Source of the DNA: Burkholderiales bacterium
Lineage (GTDB): Bacteria; Pseudomonadota; Gammaproteobacteria; Burkholderiales; Burkholderiaceae_C
Direction: 5' to 3'
DNA: 64,000 nucleotides
Assembly: GCA_020354665.1 (NCBI GenBank)
Contig: CP070653.1
Span: 550,946 to 614,945, forward strand
Positions 1 to 8,465 of the stretch are shown piece after piece (the first letter of the stretch is position 1; the number at the start of each line of letters is the position of its first letter). The notes beneath the pieces are model-generated. The model ran no database searches, was not told where the DNA came from, and saw only the letters and a program-made list of their open reading frames with translations. Made by a program: the position numbers and the translations under genes.

Positions 1-691
1 ACAGGATGTAGGCCAGCCCGATCAGCGGCGCGGCAAGCAGCAGGCCCGTGTTCTTCGCCACGCGGCCCACCGTGCTCAGCGCGCGGTTCTTGGCAGCCGC
101 CTTGGTTGCGGTCCACGCCAGCATGCCGAGCCCGACGAACGGAAGCGCGAGGATGTAGGCGAGGCCGACGAATGGCGCGGCGAAGAACAGCGCGACGTTC
201 TTCGCAGCGGTCATCACCGCCGACCCGGTGGTCGACTCCTCTGCGACCTCGGCGGCCGCTTCGGCCGCGACCTCGACCACCGCCTCGACCGGTAGCGCGA
301 CAGCTTCGGCGACTGGCGCCCTCGCGCGTGAGAAGACGCGCCGCGCACTCGATTCGATCAGCTCGGGCGACAGCGGCTTGTGAATGAACTCGACCACGCC
401 GGCCGCTTCGGCGCGTGCGTGGTTCTCGGCGGAGCCGTATCCAGTCACGATGACCACCGGTGTCCACGGCCGGCGCGCCTTCACCTTCTCGGCGACCTCC
501 AGACCGCTCATTCCGGGCATCTTGATGTCGGTATAGACAGCGTCGTATTCCTCCTTGGCGAGCCGCTCGAGCGCCGCTGCGCCGTTCTCGGCCGTTACCA
601 CGATGTACCCCTTTGCGGACAGCACGCGGTCGAAACTCTTTCCGACGACCGGATCGTCGTCCACGACCAGCACTTTGCGTAATGCGCTCAT
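1..691 (-). CDS. Response regulator receiver protein with C-terminal hydrophobic repeats (partial, runs off left edge)
   Basis: I translated this by hand from the ATG at 691. The reading frame stays open for 230 codons to the left edge, so the C-terminus is missing. Residues 5-115 form a CheY-type receiver with acidic residues at 11-13, phospho-acceptor Asp55 (YTDIKMPG), Thr83 and Lys105. After an Ala/Glu-rich linker (about 125-155) come hydrophobic segments such as FFAAPFVGLAYILALPFVGL. These are followed by a second, similar copy at 212-230, so there is no ordinary DNA-binding output domain in what can be seen. An AAGGAG sequence precedes the start. The gene lies 36 bp downstream of another receiver gene, probably in one operon. 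I infer a membrane-attached response regulator; its partner kinase is not in the window. Confidence 0.8.
   Translation of the reverse strand, partial: MSALRKVLVVDDDPVVGKSFDRVLSAKGYIVVTAENGAAALERLAKEEYDAVYTDIKMPGMSGLEVAEKVKARRPWTPVVIVTGYGSAENHARAEAAGVVEFIHKPLSPELIESSARRVFSRARAPVAEAVALPVEAVVEVAAEAAAEVAEESTTGSAVMTAAKNVALFFAAPFVGLAYILALPFVGLGMLAWTATKAAAKNRALSTVGRVAKNTGLLLAAPLIGLAYIL
3..213 (-). repeat. In-frame 147-bp (49-codon) direct repeat coding for hydrophobic segments
   Basis: The stretch at 150-213 resembles the stretch at 3-62, offset by 147 bp. Both code for an AKN...AAP(F/L)(V/I)GLAYIL segment in the same frame. The second copy is cut by the window edge, so the total copy number is unknown. 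Confidence 0.7.
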
Positions 692-727
692 GACTTTCTC
701 CTTGACAGCGATGTTCCAAACCCTTTG

Positions 728-1186
728 TCAGTGGGCAACCCCGGGTCGCCCCTCTACGGAAGCCGCCTCAGCGACACGTCCCTCGCGCTGCATCCCCAGC
801 GGGTGCAGCGCCCACTGTTTCTGCGTCACTGCATCGCTCGTGGCCTTGATCACCTCCACCGGGCCGACCGGCTTGGCGAGGTAGTTGTGCGCACCGAGCT
901 GCACCGCCTCTTTCGCGGTCTCAACGGAGGGATAGCCGGTGATCACCACCACTTCGGTATCCGGCCACTTTTCCTTGATCGCCTTGAGCACGTCCATGCC
1001 ACTCATTCCGGGCATGCGAAGGTCCAACAAGACGACGTCAAACGGCTGTTCTTCCATCGCGCGCAACGCCTCATCGCCGTTCCAGGCCGTTTCGACATTG
1101 CACTGAGCAGCCGTCAGCGACCGCAGGTAGCTCAACCGCACGATCTCGTTGTCATCGACCACGAGGACTCTTCGCTTTTCGGTCAT
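728..1186 (-). CDS. Single-domain CheY-like response regulator
   Basis: This is a 152-residue protein. A receiver domain fills about residues 5-120: Asp11/Asp12, phospho-acceptor Asp55 in LLDLRMPG, Thr83 (ITGY) and Lys105. A short tail with no recognisable output domain follows. I chose the ATG at 1186 because AAGGTGA sits just upstream and the receiver begins at once; a longer reading would run through the promoter. A canonical sigma-54 element lies about 45 bp upstream. The next gene, 36 bp downstream, is a second receiver protein with hydrophobic repeats, so the two probably form one phosphorelay output unit. No histidine kinase is adjacent within the window. Confidence 0.88.
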   Translation of the reverse strand: MTEKRRVLVVDDNEIVRLSYLRSLTAAQCNVETAWNGDEALRAMEEQPFDVVLLDLRMPGMSGMDVLKAIKEKWPDTEVVVITGYPSVETAKEAVQLGAHNYLAKPVGPVEVIKATSDAVTQKQWALHPLGMQREGRVAEAASVEGRPGVAH

Positions 1187-1230
1187 TGCAGTCACCTTGA
1201 TCGATATCTGGTTGCGTTCTGACCTTTGTG

Positions 1231-1247
1231 ACGCAAGCACCGTGCCA
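1231..1247 (-). promoter_or_regulatory. Sigma-54 (RpoN) -24/-12 promoter
   Basis: Read on the minus strand, the sequence is TGGCACGGTGCTTGCGT. This matches the RpoN consensus TGGCACG-N4-TTGC, with GG and GC exactly 10 bases apart. It would start transcription near 1220, about 35 nt before the ATG of the CheY-like gene. An enhancer-binding activator would be required; none is visible in the window. Confidence 0.85.
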
Positions 1248-1647
1248 GCGACCCGTCCCAGGGGGCTAACTCGTTGATATTCAGTGCATTCGGCCTGTGG
1301 ATCGTGGGCACGAGCGGTATCGAAGCGGGAGCGCGGCGTGCCGCGAAGTACATCGGCGCTATGCACCCCCACACGCCTTGGCCCGACAGATCGTTTGATA
1401 TCAATGCGTTAGCTCGCGGCGGTGGGTGCATGTTTCCTTTGTTCAGTGCTGCGACCAACGCATTTTTCGCTTGACCGCCGGCCGGCGGCGACGGCGCAGC
1501 GTGAGTTCGTCGAGGCGGACCGATCTGGCCGGCCGACCCACTCACGCACGGCTGAGCGTCACCTTCGGCCCATGCCAGCGCGGGCGATCGACAGGGACGT
1601 CGGGAAGTCGAAAGGGTGAGCGTCGTCGCGTGCCGCAGAGCGACGCG
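1248..1647. other. Intergenic region upstream of the sigma-54 promoter
   Basis: I see no convincing gene here. Two related motifs, TTGATATTCAGTGCATT near 1273 and TTTGATATCAATGCGTT near 1392, resemble each other and a third GATATC site near 1203. They could be activator or bending sites upstream of the RpoN promoter. A perfect 14-bp palindrome (CCGCCGGCCGGCGG) spans 1475-1488 and could end transcription coming from the gor side. Confidence 0.4.
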
Positions 1648-1953
1648 TCATGCCGGGCGCATCGCGCCGCAGTTCCAGCACTGCTCGAACGGGCCGTCGA
1701 CCGACTCGCCGCATGCGCGACAAAGCCAGTGGTGCCACGGCAGGCGGCGCCACTCCTCGAGGAGCTTGCGCGCCGCATCGAGCTGCGCGTCGTCGAGCAC
1801 CCACACCTCGGGCAGGCTCTGGTCCGGCGGGATTTCGCCGGCGATGCTGCTCGCGTAAGGTCGCTGCACGGTCGCGTCGATGCCAGCCGCGCACAGCTGG
1901 TCGGACCACAGCGTGGCCAGCGCGAGGTTGGGGGCCTGCAGGACGCGCTTCAC
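1648..1953 (-). CDS. DUF2007-family protein with C-terminal zinc ribbon
   Basis: About 101 residues if started at the GTG at 1953, just after the stop of gor. An in-frame ATG at 2019 would instead overlap gor by about 43 bp. The first 65 residues show the DUF2007 pattern (leucine-rich start VLQAPNLALA, then LPEVWVLDD and an amphipathic helix). The C-terminus carries two Cys pairs, CRAC and CWNC, typical of a small zinc ribbon. The family is annotated as putative signal-transducing but no biochemical role is established. It is probably co-transcribed with gor. Confidence 0.7.
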   Translation of the reverse strand: MKRVLQAPNLALATLWSDQLCAAGIDATVQRPYASSIAGEIPPDQSLPEVWVLDDAQLDAARKLLEEWRRLPWHHWLCRACGESVDGPFEQCWNCGAMRPA

Positions 1954-1976
1954 CGTTGCTGCGGCCGGAGCGAACG

Positions 1977-3344
1977 CTACGCGTTGTGGCGATACGCCGG
2001 CGCGCGCATCGTCACCCACTCTTCGCCGGCGGTCGGATGCACCGGCAGCGTCGCGTCGAACTGTGCCTTCGTCGCGCCGGCCTGCAGCGCGACGCCGAGC
2101 AGCTGGGCCATCTCGCCGGCATCGGGCCCGAGCACGTGGCAGCCGAGCACGCGGTCCGTGTCGCGGTCGACCAGCAGCTTCATGAAGACCTTGTGGCCGT
2201 GGCCCGACAGGGTGGCTTTCATCGGCCGGAACTCGGTCCGGTACACGTCCAGGTGCGGGTGCTTCGCCAACGCCTGCGCCTCGGTCAGGCCGACCGTGCC
2301 GAGCTCGGGCGTCGAGACCACCGCGCTGGGCACCAGCGCGTGCTGCACCGGCGTCGGCCGGCGGCCGAACACCGTTTCGGCGTACGCGTGACCCTCGCGG
2401 ATCGCCGCGGGCGTCAGATTGACGCGGTTGGTGACGTCACCCACCGCATGGATGTGCGGCACGTTGGTCTGCGAGTACTCGTCGACTGTGATGGCGCCGT
2501 GCGCGTTGTGGCGGACCCCGGCCTCGGCCAACCCGAGGTCGACGATGTTGGGCATGCGGCCGATCGCGAACAGCACCTGGTCGGCACCGAGCGTGCGCTC
2601 GTCGGCGAGCGTGACCAGCCGTGCACCGCCTACCGCCTCGATGCTCTGCACGGTCTGGCCGGTGATCACCTCGATGCCGCCGGTCTGCATCTGAGCCTGC
2701 AGCCGCGCGCGCAGGTCGTCGTCGAAGCCGCGCAGCACCTGCTCGCCGCGATAGACGAGGCTCACCTGCGAGCCCAGGCCCTGCAACAGGCACGCGAACT
2801 CGACCGCGATGTAGCCACCGCCCTGGATCACGACGCGTTGCGGCAGCCCGGGCCATTCGAACAGGTCGTTCGAGTTGTGCGCCAGCTCGGCGCCATGGAT
2901 GCGCGGCCCCATCGCCGGAATCGCGCCCGTGGCGATCAGGATGTGCGCGGCGCGCACCGTCTCGCTGCTGCCGGCCAGGCGCAGCGTGTGCGCATCGACG
3001 AATCTCGCATGGTTGCGTAGCAGCGTCACGCCGGCCTTCGTGAGGTTGGCGGTGTAGATCTCCTCGAGTCGTGCCACTTCGCGGTCGCGGTTGGCCTTGA
3101 GCGTGCGCCAGTCGAAGCGGTGTTTGCCGGCCTGCCAGCCGAAACCTCGCGCTTCGTCGAACTCCTGCGCGAAGCGCGACGCGTAGACCATCAGCTTCTT
3201 GGGCACGCAGCCGCGGACCACGCAGGTGCCGCCGATGCGGTACGACTCGGCCAAAGCGACGCGCGCGCCGTACTGCGCAGCGATCCGCGCTGCGCGCACG
3301 CCGCCCGAACCGCCACCGATGACGAACAGATCGAATTCACGCAT
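1977..3344 (-). CDS. gor: Glutathione-disulfide reductase
   Basis: A 455-residue class I pyridine nucleotide-disulfide oxidoreductase that reduces oxidised glutathione with NADPH in the cytoplasm. Visible features are the N-terminal FAD-binding GGGSGG (about residues 10-15), the redox-active disulfide Cys41/Cys46 in GGTCVVRGCVPKK, a second dinucleotide-binding region with QGGGYIAVEFA, and the C-terminal catalytic HPTAGEE. Length is normal for Gor. The GCVPKK form separates it from lipoamide dehydrogenase, which has GCIPSK. The DUF2007 gene follows immediately. Confidence 0.93.
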   Translation of the reverse strand: MREFDLFVIGGGSGGVRAARIAAQYGARVALAESYRIGGTCVVRGCVPKKLMVYASRFAQEFDEARGFGWQAGKHRFDWRTLKANRDREVARLEEIYTANLTKAGVTLLRNHARFVDAHTLRLAGSSETVRAAHILIATGAIPAMGPRIHGAELAHNSNDLFEWPGLPQRVVIQGGGYIAVEFACLLQGLGSQVSLVYRGEQVLRGFDDDLRARLQAQMQTGGIEVITGQTVQSIEAVGGARLVTLADERTLGADQVLFAIGRMPNIVDLGLAEAGVRHNAHGAITVDEYSQTNVPHIHAVGDVTNRVNLTPAAIREGHAYAETVFGRRPTPVQHALVPSAVVSTPELGTVGLTEAQALAKHPHLDVYRTEFRPMKATLSGHGHKVFMKLLVDRDTDRVLGCHVLGPDAGEMAQLLGVALQAGATKAQFDATLPVHPTAGEEWVTMRAPAYRHNA

Positions 3345-3404
3345 GTCGGTATCGCGGTCGCCTCCGCGGCGCCGCGAAAGATCTCAAGCGCTGGGTGGTG
3401 GCTG

Positions 3405-3869
3405 TCAGCGCTGCTTCTGGTAGGTCCCTACCAGCTCGACGCTCGCCAGCACGTGGCCGCGCAGCGCCTGTTCGAGCCTGGCCTTGGTCGGACGATGCAG
3501 ATCGCCGAGCAGTGTGTCCAGCGCGTAGAGCTTGAAGAAGTAGCGGTGCCGGCCGATCGGCGGGCAAGGCCCGCCGTAGCCAGTGCGCGTCCAGTCGTTG
3601 AGCCCGTCGCGCGCCGCCGCGATCGCGGGGCGGCCGCCCTCCGGAAGCCCGGCCAGCGCCGGCGGGATGTCGTAGAGCACCCAATGGACCCACGTCATGC
3701 GCGGTGCAGCCGGATCGGGCGCGTCGGGATCGTCGACGATCAACGCGAGGCTTTTCGTGCCCGCCGGTGGCGCGCTCCACACCAGCGCGGGGGCGAGATC
3801 GTCGCCTTCGCAGGTGTGGCGCATGGGAATCGCTCCGCCGGGTGCGAATGCGGGCGAACTCAGTTCCAT
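3405..3869 (-). CDS. YbhB/YbcL family Raf kinase inhibitor-like protein
   Basis: A 154-residue phosphatidylethanolamine-binding-protein (PEBP) fold. Diagnostic segments are the N-terminal SPAF...G, then DDPDAPD, VHWVLYDIP, and the conserved GYGGPCPP-GRHRYFFKLYALD block. I preferred the ATG at 3869 because AGGAGTG lies 7 nt upstream; an in-frame ATG at 3899 is possible. The E. coli relatives have no settled role, and there is no Raf pathway in bacteria. It lies between hss and gor on the same strand. Confidence 0.9.
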   Translation of the reverse strand: MELSSPAFAPGGAIPMRHTCEGDDLAPALVWSAPPAGTKSLALIVDDPDAPDPAAPRMTWVHWVLYDIPPALAGLPEGGRPAIAAARDGLNDWTRTGYGGPCPPIGRHRYFFKLYALDTLLGDLHRPTKARLEQALRGHVLASVELVGTYQKQR

Positions 3870-3902
3870 CGTTGCACTCCTGTCGGGTTCGCCAAACACC
3901 GG

Positions 3903-5321
3903 TCAGGCCACCCTCACGTTGACAAACTGCCACGGGTCGCTCGAATCGGTCTCCTCGGGAAAGAGGTGGCTGCGATCGGTTAGGGGGGTCCAGTCAGTGT
4001 AACGCCCGACCACGGGGCCGAGGTAGGGTCGCGCGATCGCGAGCGCGCGGGCGTAGTCCATGTCGTCGGCTTCGACCACGCCGGCGCGTGGATGCTCGAT
4101 CGCCCAGACAATGCCCGCAAGCACCGCCGCGCACACCTGCAGGCTGGTCGCGCCGTTGTACGGCGCCAGCCGTCGCGCCTCGTCGATCGACAGCTGCGAG
4201 CCGTACCAGTAGGCGTTGCGCGCGTGGCCGGCCAAAAGCACACCGAGCTCGTCGATGCCCGAGACGATCTCGTCGCGGATCACGCGCTGCGATTGCTGCA
4301 TACGGAAATTGCGTCCGGCCAGCTCGTGCAGGCTCACCACCGCGGCGTCGCACGGGTGGTAGGCGTAGTGGCACGTCGGCCGATAGACGACGCGAGTGCC
4401 CTCACGCAGCGTCAGGTAGTCGGTGATCGAGATCGATTCGTTGTGCGTGATCAGGAAGCCGTGGTACGGGCCTTCAAGCGGCGTCCAGCTGCGTACGCGC
4501 ACGGTTGCGCCAGGCCGCTCGAGGTAGATCGACGCACCACAGCCGCTTTCGTGGCGATGGCCGTCGTGCGGCAGCGCGTGCTCGTGCGTGCCCCAACCCA
4601 GCTCGGCGGGTTGCATGCCTTCGCCGGCAAAACCGTCGCATGACCAGGTGTTGACGAACTCGCCGACGCGCTTGGCGCGACTCGGCACCTGCGTGTCGTG
4701 CTCGGCGATGTGGATCATGCGCACACCCAGGCGCATCGCCAGTCGCGCCCAACCCTCGCGCGTGTCGGGCACCCCGGTCTCGCCGGTGATCTCGTGCTGC
4801 AGGTCGATCAGCGCCTGCTTCACGAAATACGAAACCAGCCCCGGATTGGCGCCGTGTGCCACCACCGCGGTCGGGCCGTGGGCAAAGCGTTTGCGCAGTG
4901 CGAGTGCGGCCTCGCGCAAGGCATAGTTGCTTCGCTCACCCATCGGCACGCTGGCGTCGACATAGCCGCCAGCCCAGGGTTCGATGCAGGTGTCGAGGTA
5001 GAACGCCCCCGCCTCCTGACACAGTTCGACCAGCGCGATCGAGGAGACGTCCACCGAGAGGTTGAGCAGGAACGCTCCGGGCGGCAGCAGGGGCTGCAGC
5101 ACCTGCCGGTGGTTGTCCGGCGTCAGCGCCTTGTGGATGACGCGCGCGCCGTAGGCGGGCGGCTCGGCGAGCCCGTGATGGCCGGCGGTGATGACGGTGA
5201 TCGCCTCGGGGCTGATGTCCAGGTGCCGTAGCAGCAGCGGCAGCGTGCCTTGCGCGACCGAGCCGAACCCGAGCAGCACCAGCGGCCCCGGCAGGCGGGC
5301 GTGGATGGGTCCGCTTCTCAT
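3903..5321 (-). CDS. hss: Homospermidine synthase
   Basis: A 472-residue protein matching bacterial NAD-dependent homospermidine synthase, which makes homospermidine from putrescine or from spermidine plus putrescine. It opens with a Rossmann motif LLGFGSVAQGTLPLLLRH. It continues with family blocks such as NLSVDVSS, YLDTCIEPW, GANPGLVS and HESGCGASIYLE. An AAGGGG precedes the ATG at 5321. Upstream in the same direction lie the Usp-like and Lon-like genes. A polyamine role next to a protease and a stress protein would suit a stress-adaptation cluster, but that is inference. Confidence 0.88.
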   Translation of the reverse strand: MRSGPIHARLPGPLVLLGFGSVAQGTLPLLLRHLDISPEAITVITAGHHGLAEPPAYGARVIHKALTPDNHRQVLQPLLPPGAFLLNLSVDVSSIALVELCQEAGAFYLDTCIEPWAGGYVDASVPMGERSNYALREAALALRKRFAHGPTAVVAHGANPGLVSYFVKQALIDLQHEITGETGVPDTREGWARLAMRLGVRMIHIAEHDTQVPSRAKRVGEFVNTWSCDGFAGEGMQPAELGWGTHEHALPHDGHRHESGCGASIYLERPGATVRVRSWTPLEGPYHGFLITHNESISITDYLTLREGTRVVYRPTCHYAYHPCDAAVVSLHELAGRNFRMQQSQRVIRDEIVSGIDELGVLLAGHARNAYWYGSQLSIDEARRLAPYNGATSLQVCAAVLAGIVWAIEHPRAGVVEADDMDYARALAIARPYLGPVVGRYTDWTPLTDRSHLFPEETDSSDPWQFVNVRVA

Positions 5322-5364
5322 GGGGCGGCCCCTTGCCGGCGCGCGACGCGGGTCGGCGCCCGCT

Positions 5365-6030
5365 TCATCCCACCAGCAGTGCGGGTTGTTCCAGGCGCGC
5401 GAGATCGCCCGGTTGCACGAGCGAGCGCGGCACGACGAGCAGATCGCAGCGGCCCACCAAGGCCGGCGTGATGCCCGCGCCGGCGGTCTGGCGCACCAGC
5501 AGCATTCCGCCAAGCGCCTGCACGATCTGCCTTGCGACCTCGCGTGCCATCTGGCCCGCTGCGGAGTCGTCGACCAGCGCAGTGACGACCGGCCGGTGGG
5601 CGCGCAGCGGTCGGCGCAGTGTGGGCAGCGCCGCCGCACCCGTCGCGCGGGCGATCACGACCAGATCGGACTGGGACTGCAATTCGAAGGCGATCTGCTG
5701 CAGTGCGCCACGCATGACGCGCATCGACCAAGTCACGGCCTGGTGCGTCAGGAGGCGCTCGGTCAGCTCGCGCAGCCGCTGCGCCTGGGCCCGATAGCCG
5801 CGCTCGACGTCCTCTGGTGCAAAGGGCGCCCACTGGGTCGCACCATGCGCGAGCACCTGTGCGAAGGGCAGAGCGGCAGCGAGCAAAGCGGGGGCATTCT
5901 CGACGTAGATCACCTCCAGCGGGCGCTGCAATTGGCGCGCGAGGATCGACGACATCTCGATCACTTCGCGCGCCAGCGCCGCGTCGTCCAGCAAGGCCAG
6001 CACGTGGCGTGGCGGAATAGCGGAGCTCAC
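5365..6030 (-). CDS. Universal-stress-protein-like protein
   Basis: A 221-residue cytoplasmic protein. The start (RHVLALLDDAALAREVIEMS), the LEVIYVEN strand and SDLVVIAR at about residues 125-132 resemble a UspA fold. A shorter second half (HRPVVTALVDDS...CDLLVVPRS) looks like a degenerate repeat. I do not see a good Usp ATP-binding glycine motif. The GTG start overlaps the TGA of the Lon-like gene by 4 nt (GTGA), so it is likely translated by coupling with the protease. Confidence 0.55.
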   Translation of the reverse strand: MSSAIPPRHVLALLDDAALAREVIEMSSILARQLQRPLEVIYVENAPALLAAALPFAQVLAHGATQWAPFAPEDVERGYRAQAQRLRELTERLLTHQAVTWSMRVMRGALQQIAFELQSQSDLVVIARATGAAALPTLRRPLRAHRPVVTALVDDSAAGQMAREVARQIVQALGGMLLVRQTAGAGITPALVGRCDLLVVPRSLVQPGDLARLEQPALLVG

Positions 6031-8465
6031 GATTCATCCCCGCCTTTTACCACTTGGCGCACCAGCACCTGCGCCCGCCGTCGCGCGCCGCGGGGTTCAC
6101 CGCGCCGGATCTTCGAATACTCGTGCAGACGGCGCGCGATGCGGCCGTTGACGGTGTCGCTGCTCGGCAGGCCGGGGTCGCCAGCCGGCAGTCCCGTCAT
6201 CGCCTCGAGCGCCTCGTCGACGTTGCGCACCGCGTGGATCGCGAAGCGGCCTGATGCAACCGCATCGACGACGTCGTCGCGCAGCATCAGGTGCGCGACG
6301 TTGGCCTGCGGGATCAGCACGCCGTGCGTACCGTCAAGCCCACGCGCCGCGCAGATGTCGAAGAAGCCCTCGACCTTCTCGTTGACGCCGCCGATCGCCT
6401 GCACGTCGCCGAACTGATTGACCGATCCGGTCACCGCGAAGCACTGCTTGACCGGTACGTCGGCGATCGACGACAGCAGCGCGACCAGCTCGCCGAGCGA
6501 CGCGCTGTCGCCCTCGACCAGCCCGTAGGTCTGCTCGAACACCAGGCTCGCGACGATCGAGTGCGGCTGCAATCGCGAATAGCGCGCAGCGAGGAACGAC
6601 GACAGGATCAGCACGCCTTTGGCGTGCAGCGGGCCACCCAGGTGCGTCTCGCGCTGCACGTCGATCACCTGACCGTCGCCCAGACGCGAAGTCGCGCTGA
6701 TGCGCGAGGCCATGCCGAAGATCTCGCTGCCGACCTCGTAGACCGACAGCCCGTTGACCTGGCCGACGCGCGCGCCGACGGTGTCGATCATCAGGATGTC
6801 GCGCAGCACGGCGTCGCGCAGCCGTTCGTTGATGCGCGCGGCGCGCTCGCGCTGCGCGGCGATCGCCGCGGCGACATCGGCCGCCTCGACGCTGACCTGC
6901 CCGCGCGAGCGCGCCACGTGTTCGGCTTCGAGCAGCACGTCCTCAAGACGTCGCACCTGCGCGGTGATTCGCGTCGCATCGCCGGCCAGGCGCACGCCAT
7001 GGTCGATCAGGCGCGCGAGCGCGGTCACGCTGGCCGGCAGCAGCTCCTTGGCGCGCAGCTGGTTCGCCAGTATCCGCGCGAGGTCGCGCTGCGTGGTGGG
7101 CTCGCGTGGCATGTCGTCGCCGAGGTCGGCGACGACACGGAACAGCTCGTCGAACTCCGGATCGAGCGCCTGCACCAAGGCACACAGCCAGCGTTCACCG
7201 AACAGCACCACCTTGACCTGCAGCGGAATCGGTTCGGGTTCGAGCTGCACGGTGGAGACGAGGCTGTACATCTCAGCCAGCGACTCGATGCGAATCTCGC
7301 GCTTGAGCAACGCACGCTTGAGCGCCGGCCACGCGAACGGCTGCTGCAGCAGTTTGACCACGTCGATCAGCAAATAGCCGCCGTTGGCACGGTGCAGCAG
7401 CCCGCCCTTGATGAGGCGGAAGTCGGTGAGCAGCATGCCCAGACGGGCGATGTGGTCGATGCGGCCGACCAAGTTCTGGTACGAGGGCAGGTCGGCCTCG
7501 ATGATCGGCACCTCGGGGCTTGCCGCCGCGTCGAGCATCAGGTTGACCTCGTAGCGGGCGAGCTCGGCACGCTCGCTCGAGTGCGATCCCGATGAGTCTT
7601 CGTCGTCGTGGGCGCGGAAGTCGCTGGCATTTTCGACGACGTCGGCGCGCACCGCGTCGAGGTACTCGCACACGCGCGGCAGATCCGCATAGCGGCTCTT
7701 GACCTCATCGACCGCGTGCTCGACGGCGAGCAACGTCGTCGAACGATCGAGTGCGCGAAGGCGGTCGACGTGCTCCTTGCGCGTGCGCATCTGCGCCCGC
7801 AGCACCCGCAGCAACTGGTCCTGGACGTCGCTGACGGCCTTCTGCAGCTCGCTGCGCTGGGCTTCGGGCAGCGCCTGAAACGCCTCTGGCGACATCACCT
7901 CGCCTTCCTTCTGCGGGGCGAAGGTGAAGCCCACTGGCGTGCGGATCATCGCGAGCCCGCGCTTGCCCGCTTCCTGGGCGACCTCGGCCAGCGCGTGTTC
8001 GGCCCGCTCCTTGAATTCGTTGTTGATCCGCTCGGCCTGTGCGGCGTATTCGTCCGACTCGAACACCGCCGCGATCAGCGTGCGCAGGTCGGTCACCAGC
8101 TCGCGCATGTCGTTGCGCAACTTCGACCCGCGTCCGACCGGCAGTTCGAGCGCAATCGGCTGGTGGGGGTGCGCGAAGTTGTTGACGTAGACCCAGTCGC
8201 TGCGATGTACGCCACCCTGCAGCGCGTGGGCCTCGATGACATGGCGCGCCAGGCTGCGCTTTCCCGATCCTGGCGGCCCCATCACGAACAGGTGGAACCC
8301 GGGATGCCTCGTCGCGACGCCGAACTCGACCGCGGCGCGCGCGCGGTCCTGGCCAACGATGCGGCCGACAGCCGCGCCCTCGGCCGGTGCGACGCCATCG
8401 AGTTCGAGCGTGGCGGCGTCGCAGCGGGTGATCAGTTCGTGAGCTTCGAGGAGGCGGGCGGGCAT
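6027..8465 (-). CDS. Lon-like ATP-dependent protease (AAA plus S16 peptidase domain)
   Basis: An 812-residue protein from the ATG at 8465. Walker A is GPPGSGKR at residues 63-70. A long helical insert (about 120-270) follows, then the rest of the AAA module (FGERWLCALV, DMPREPTTQRD). The C-terminal S16 domain has the predicted Ser654 (EGDSAS) and Lys697 (GVNEKVEGFF) dyad. This architecture is that of the large Lon-related family (E. coli YcbZ-like), not classical LonA with its N-terminal substrate domain. It probably degrades cytosolic proteins. No good ribosome-binding site is seen. The start codon instead lies in a predicted hairpin, and the gene is coupled to the downstream Usp-like gene. 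Confidence 0.9.
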   Translation of the reverse strand: MPARLLEAHELITRCDAATLELDGVAPAEGAAVGRIVGQDRARAAVEFGVATRHPGFHLFVMGPPGSGKRSLARHVIEAHALQGGVHRSDWVYVNNFAHPHQPIALELPVGRGSKLRNDMRELVTDLRTLIAAVFESDEYAAQAERINNEFKERAEHALAEVAQEAGKRGLAMIRTPVGFTFAPQKEGEVMSPEAFQALPEAQRSELQKAVSDVQDQLLRVLRAQMRTRKEHVDRLRALDRSTTLLAVEHAVDEVKSRYADLPRVCEYLDAVRADVVENASDFRAHDDEDSSGSHSSERAELARYEVNLMLDAAASPEVPIIEADLPSYQNLVGRIDHIARLGMLLTDFRLIKGGLLHRANGGYLLIDVVKLLQQPFAWPALKRALLKREIRIESLAEMYSLVSTVQLEPEPIPLQVKVVLFGERWLCALVQALDPEFDELFRVVADLGDDMPREPTTQRDLARILANQLRAKELLPASVTALARLIDHGVRLAGDATRITAQVRRLEDVLLEAEHVARSRGQVSVEAADVAAAIAAQRERAARINERLRDAVLRDILMIDTVGARVGQVNGLSVYEVGSEIFGMASRISATSRLGDGQVIDVQRETHLGGPLHAKGVLILSSFLAARYSRLQPHSIVASLVFEQTYGLVEGDSASLGELVALLSSIADVPVKQCFAVTGSVNQFGDVQAIGGVNEKVEGFFDICAARGLDGTHGVLIPQANVAHLMLRDDVVDAVASGRFAIHAVRNVDEALEAMTGLPAGDPGLPSSDTVNGRIARRLHEYSKIRRGEPRGARRRAQVLVRQVVKGGDES

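Noticed and set aside
1192-1545. A minus-strand open frame of 117 codons upstream of the CheY-like gene
   Set aside because: It covers the sigma-54 promoter and shows no recognisable protein features.
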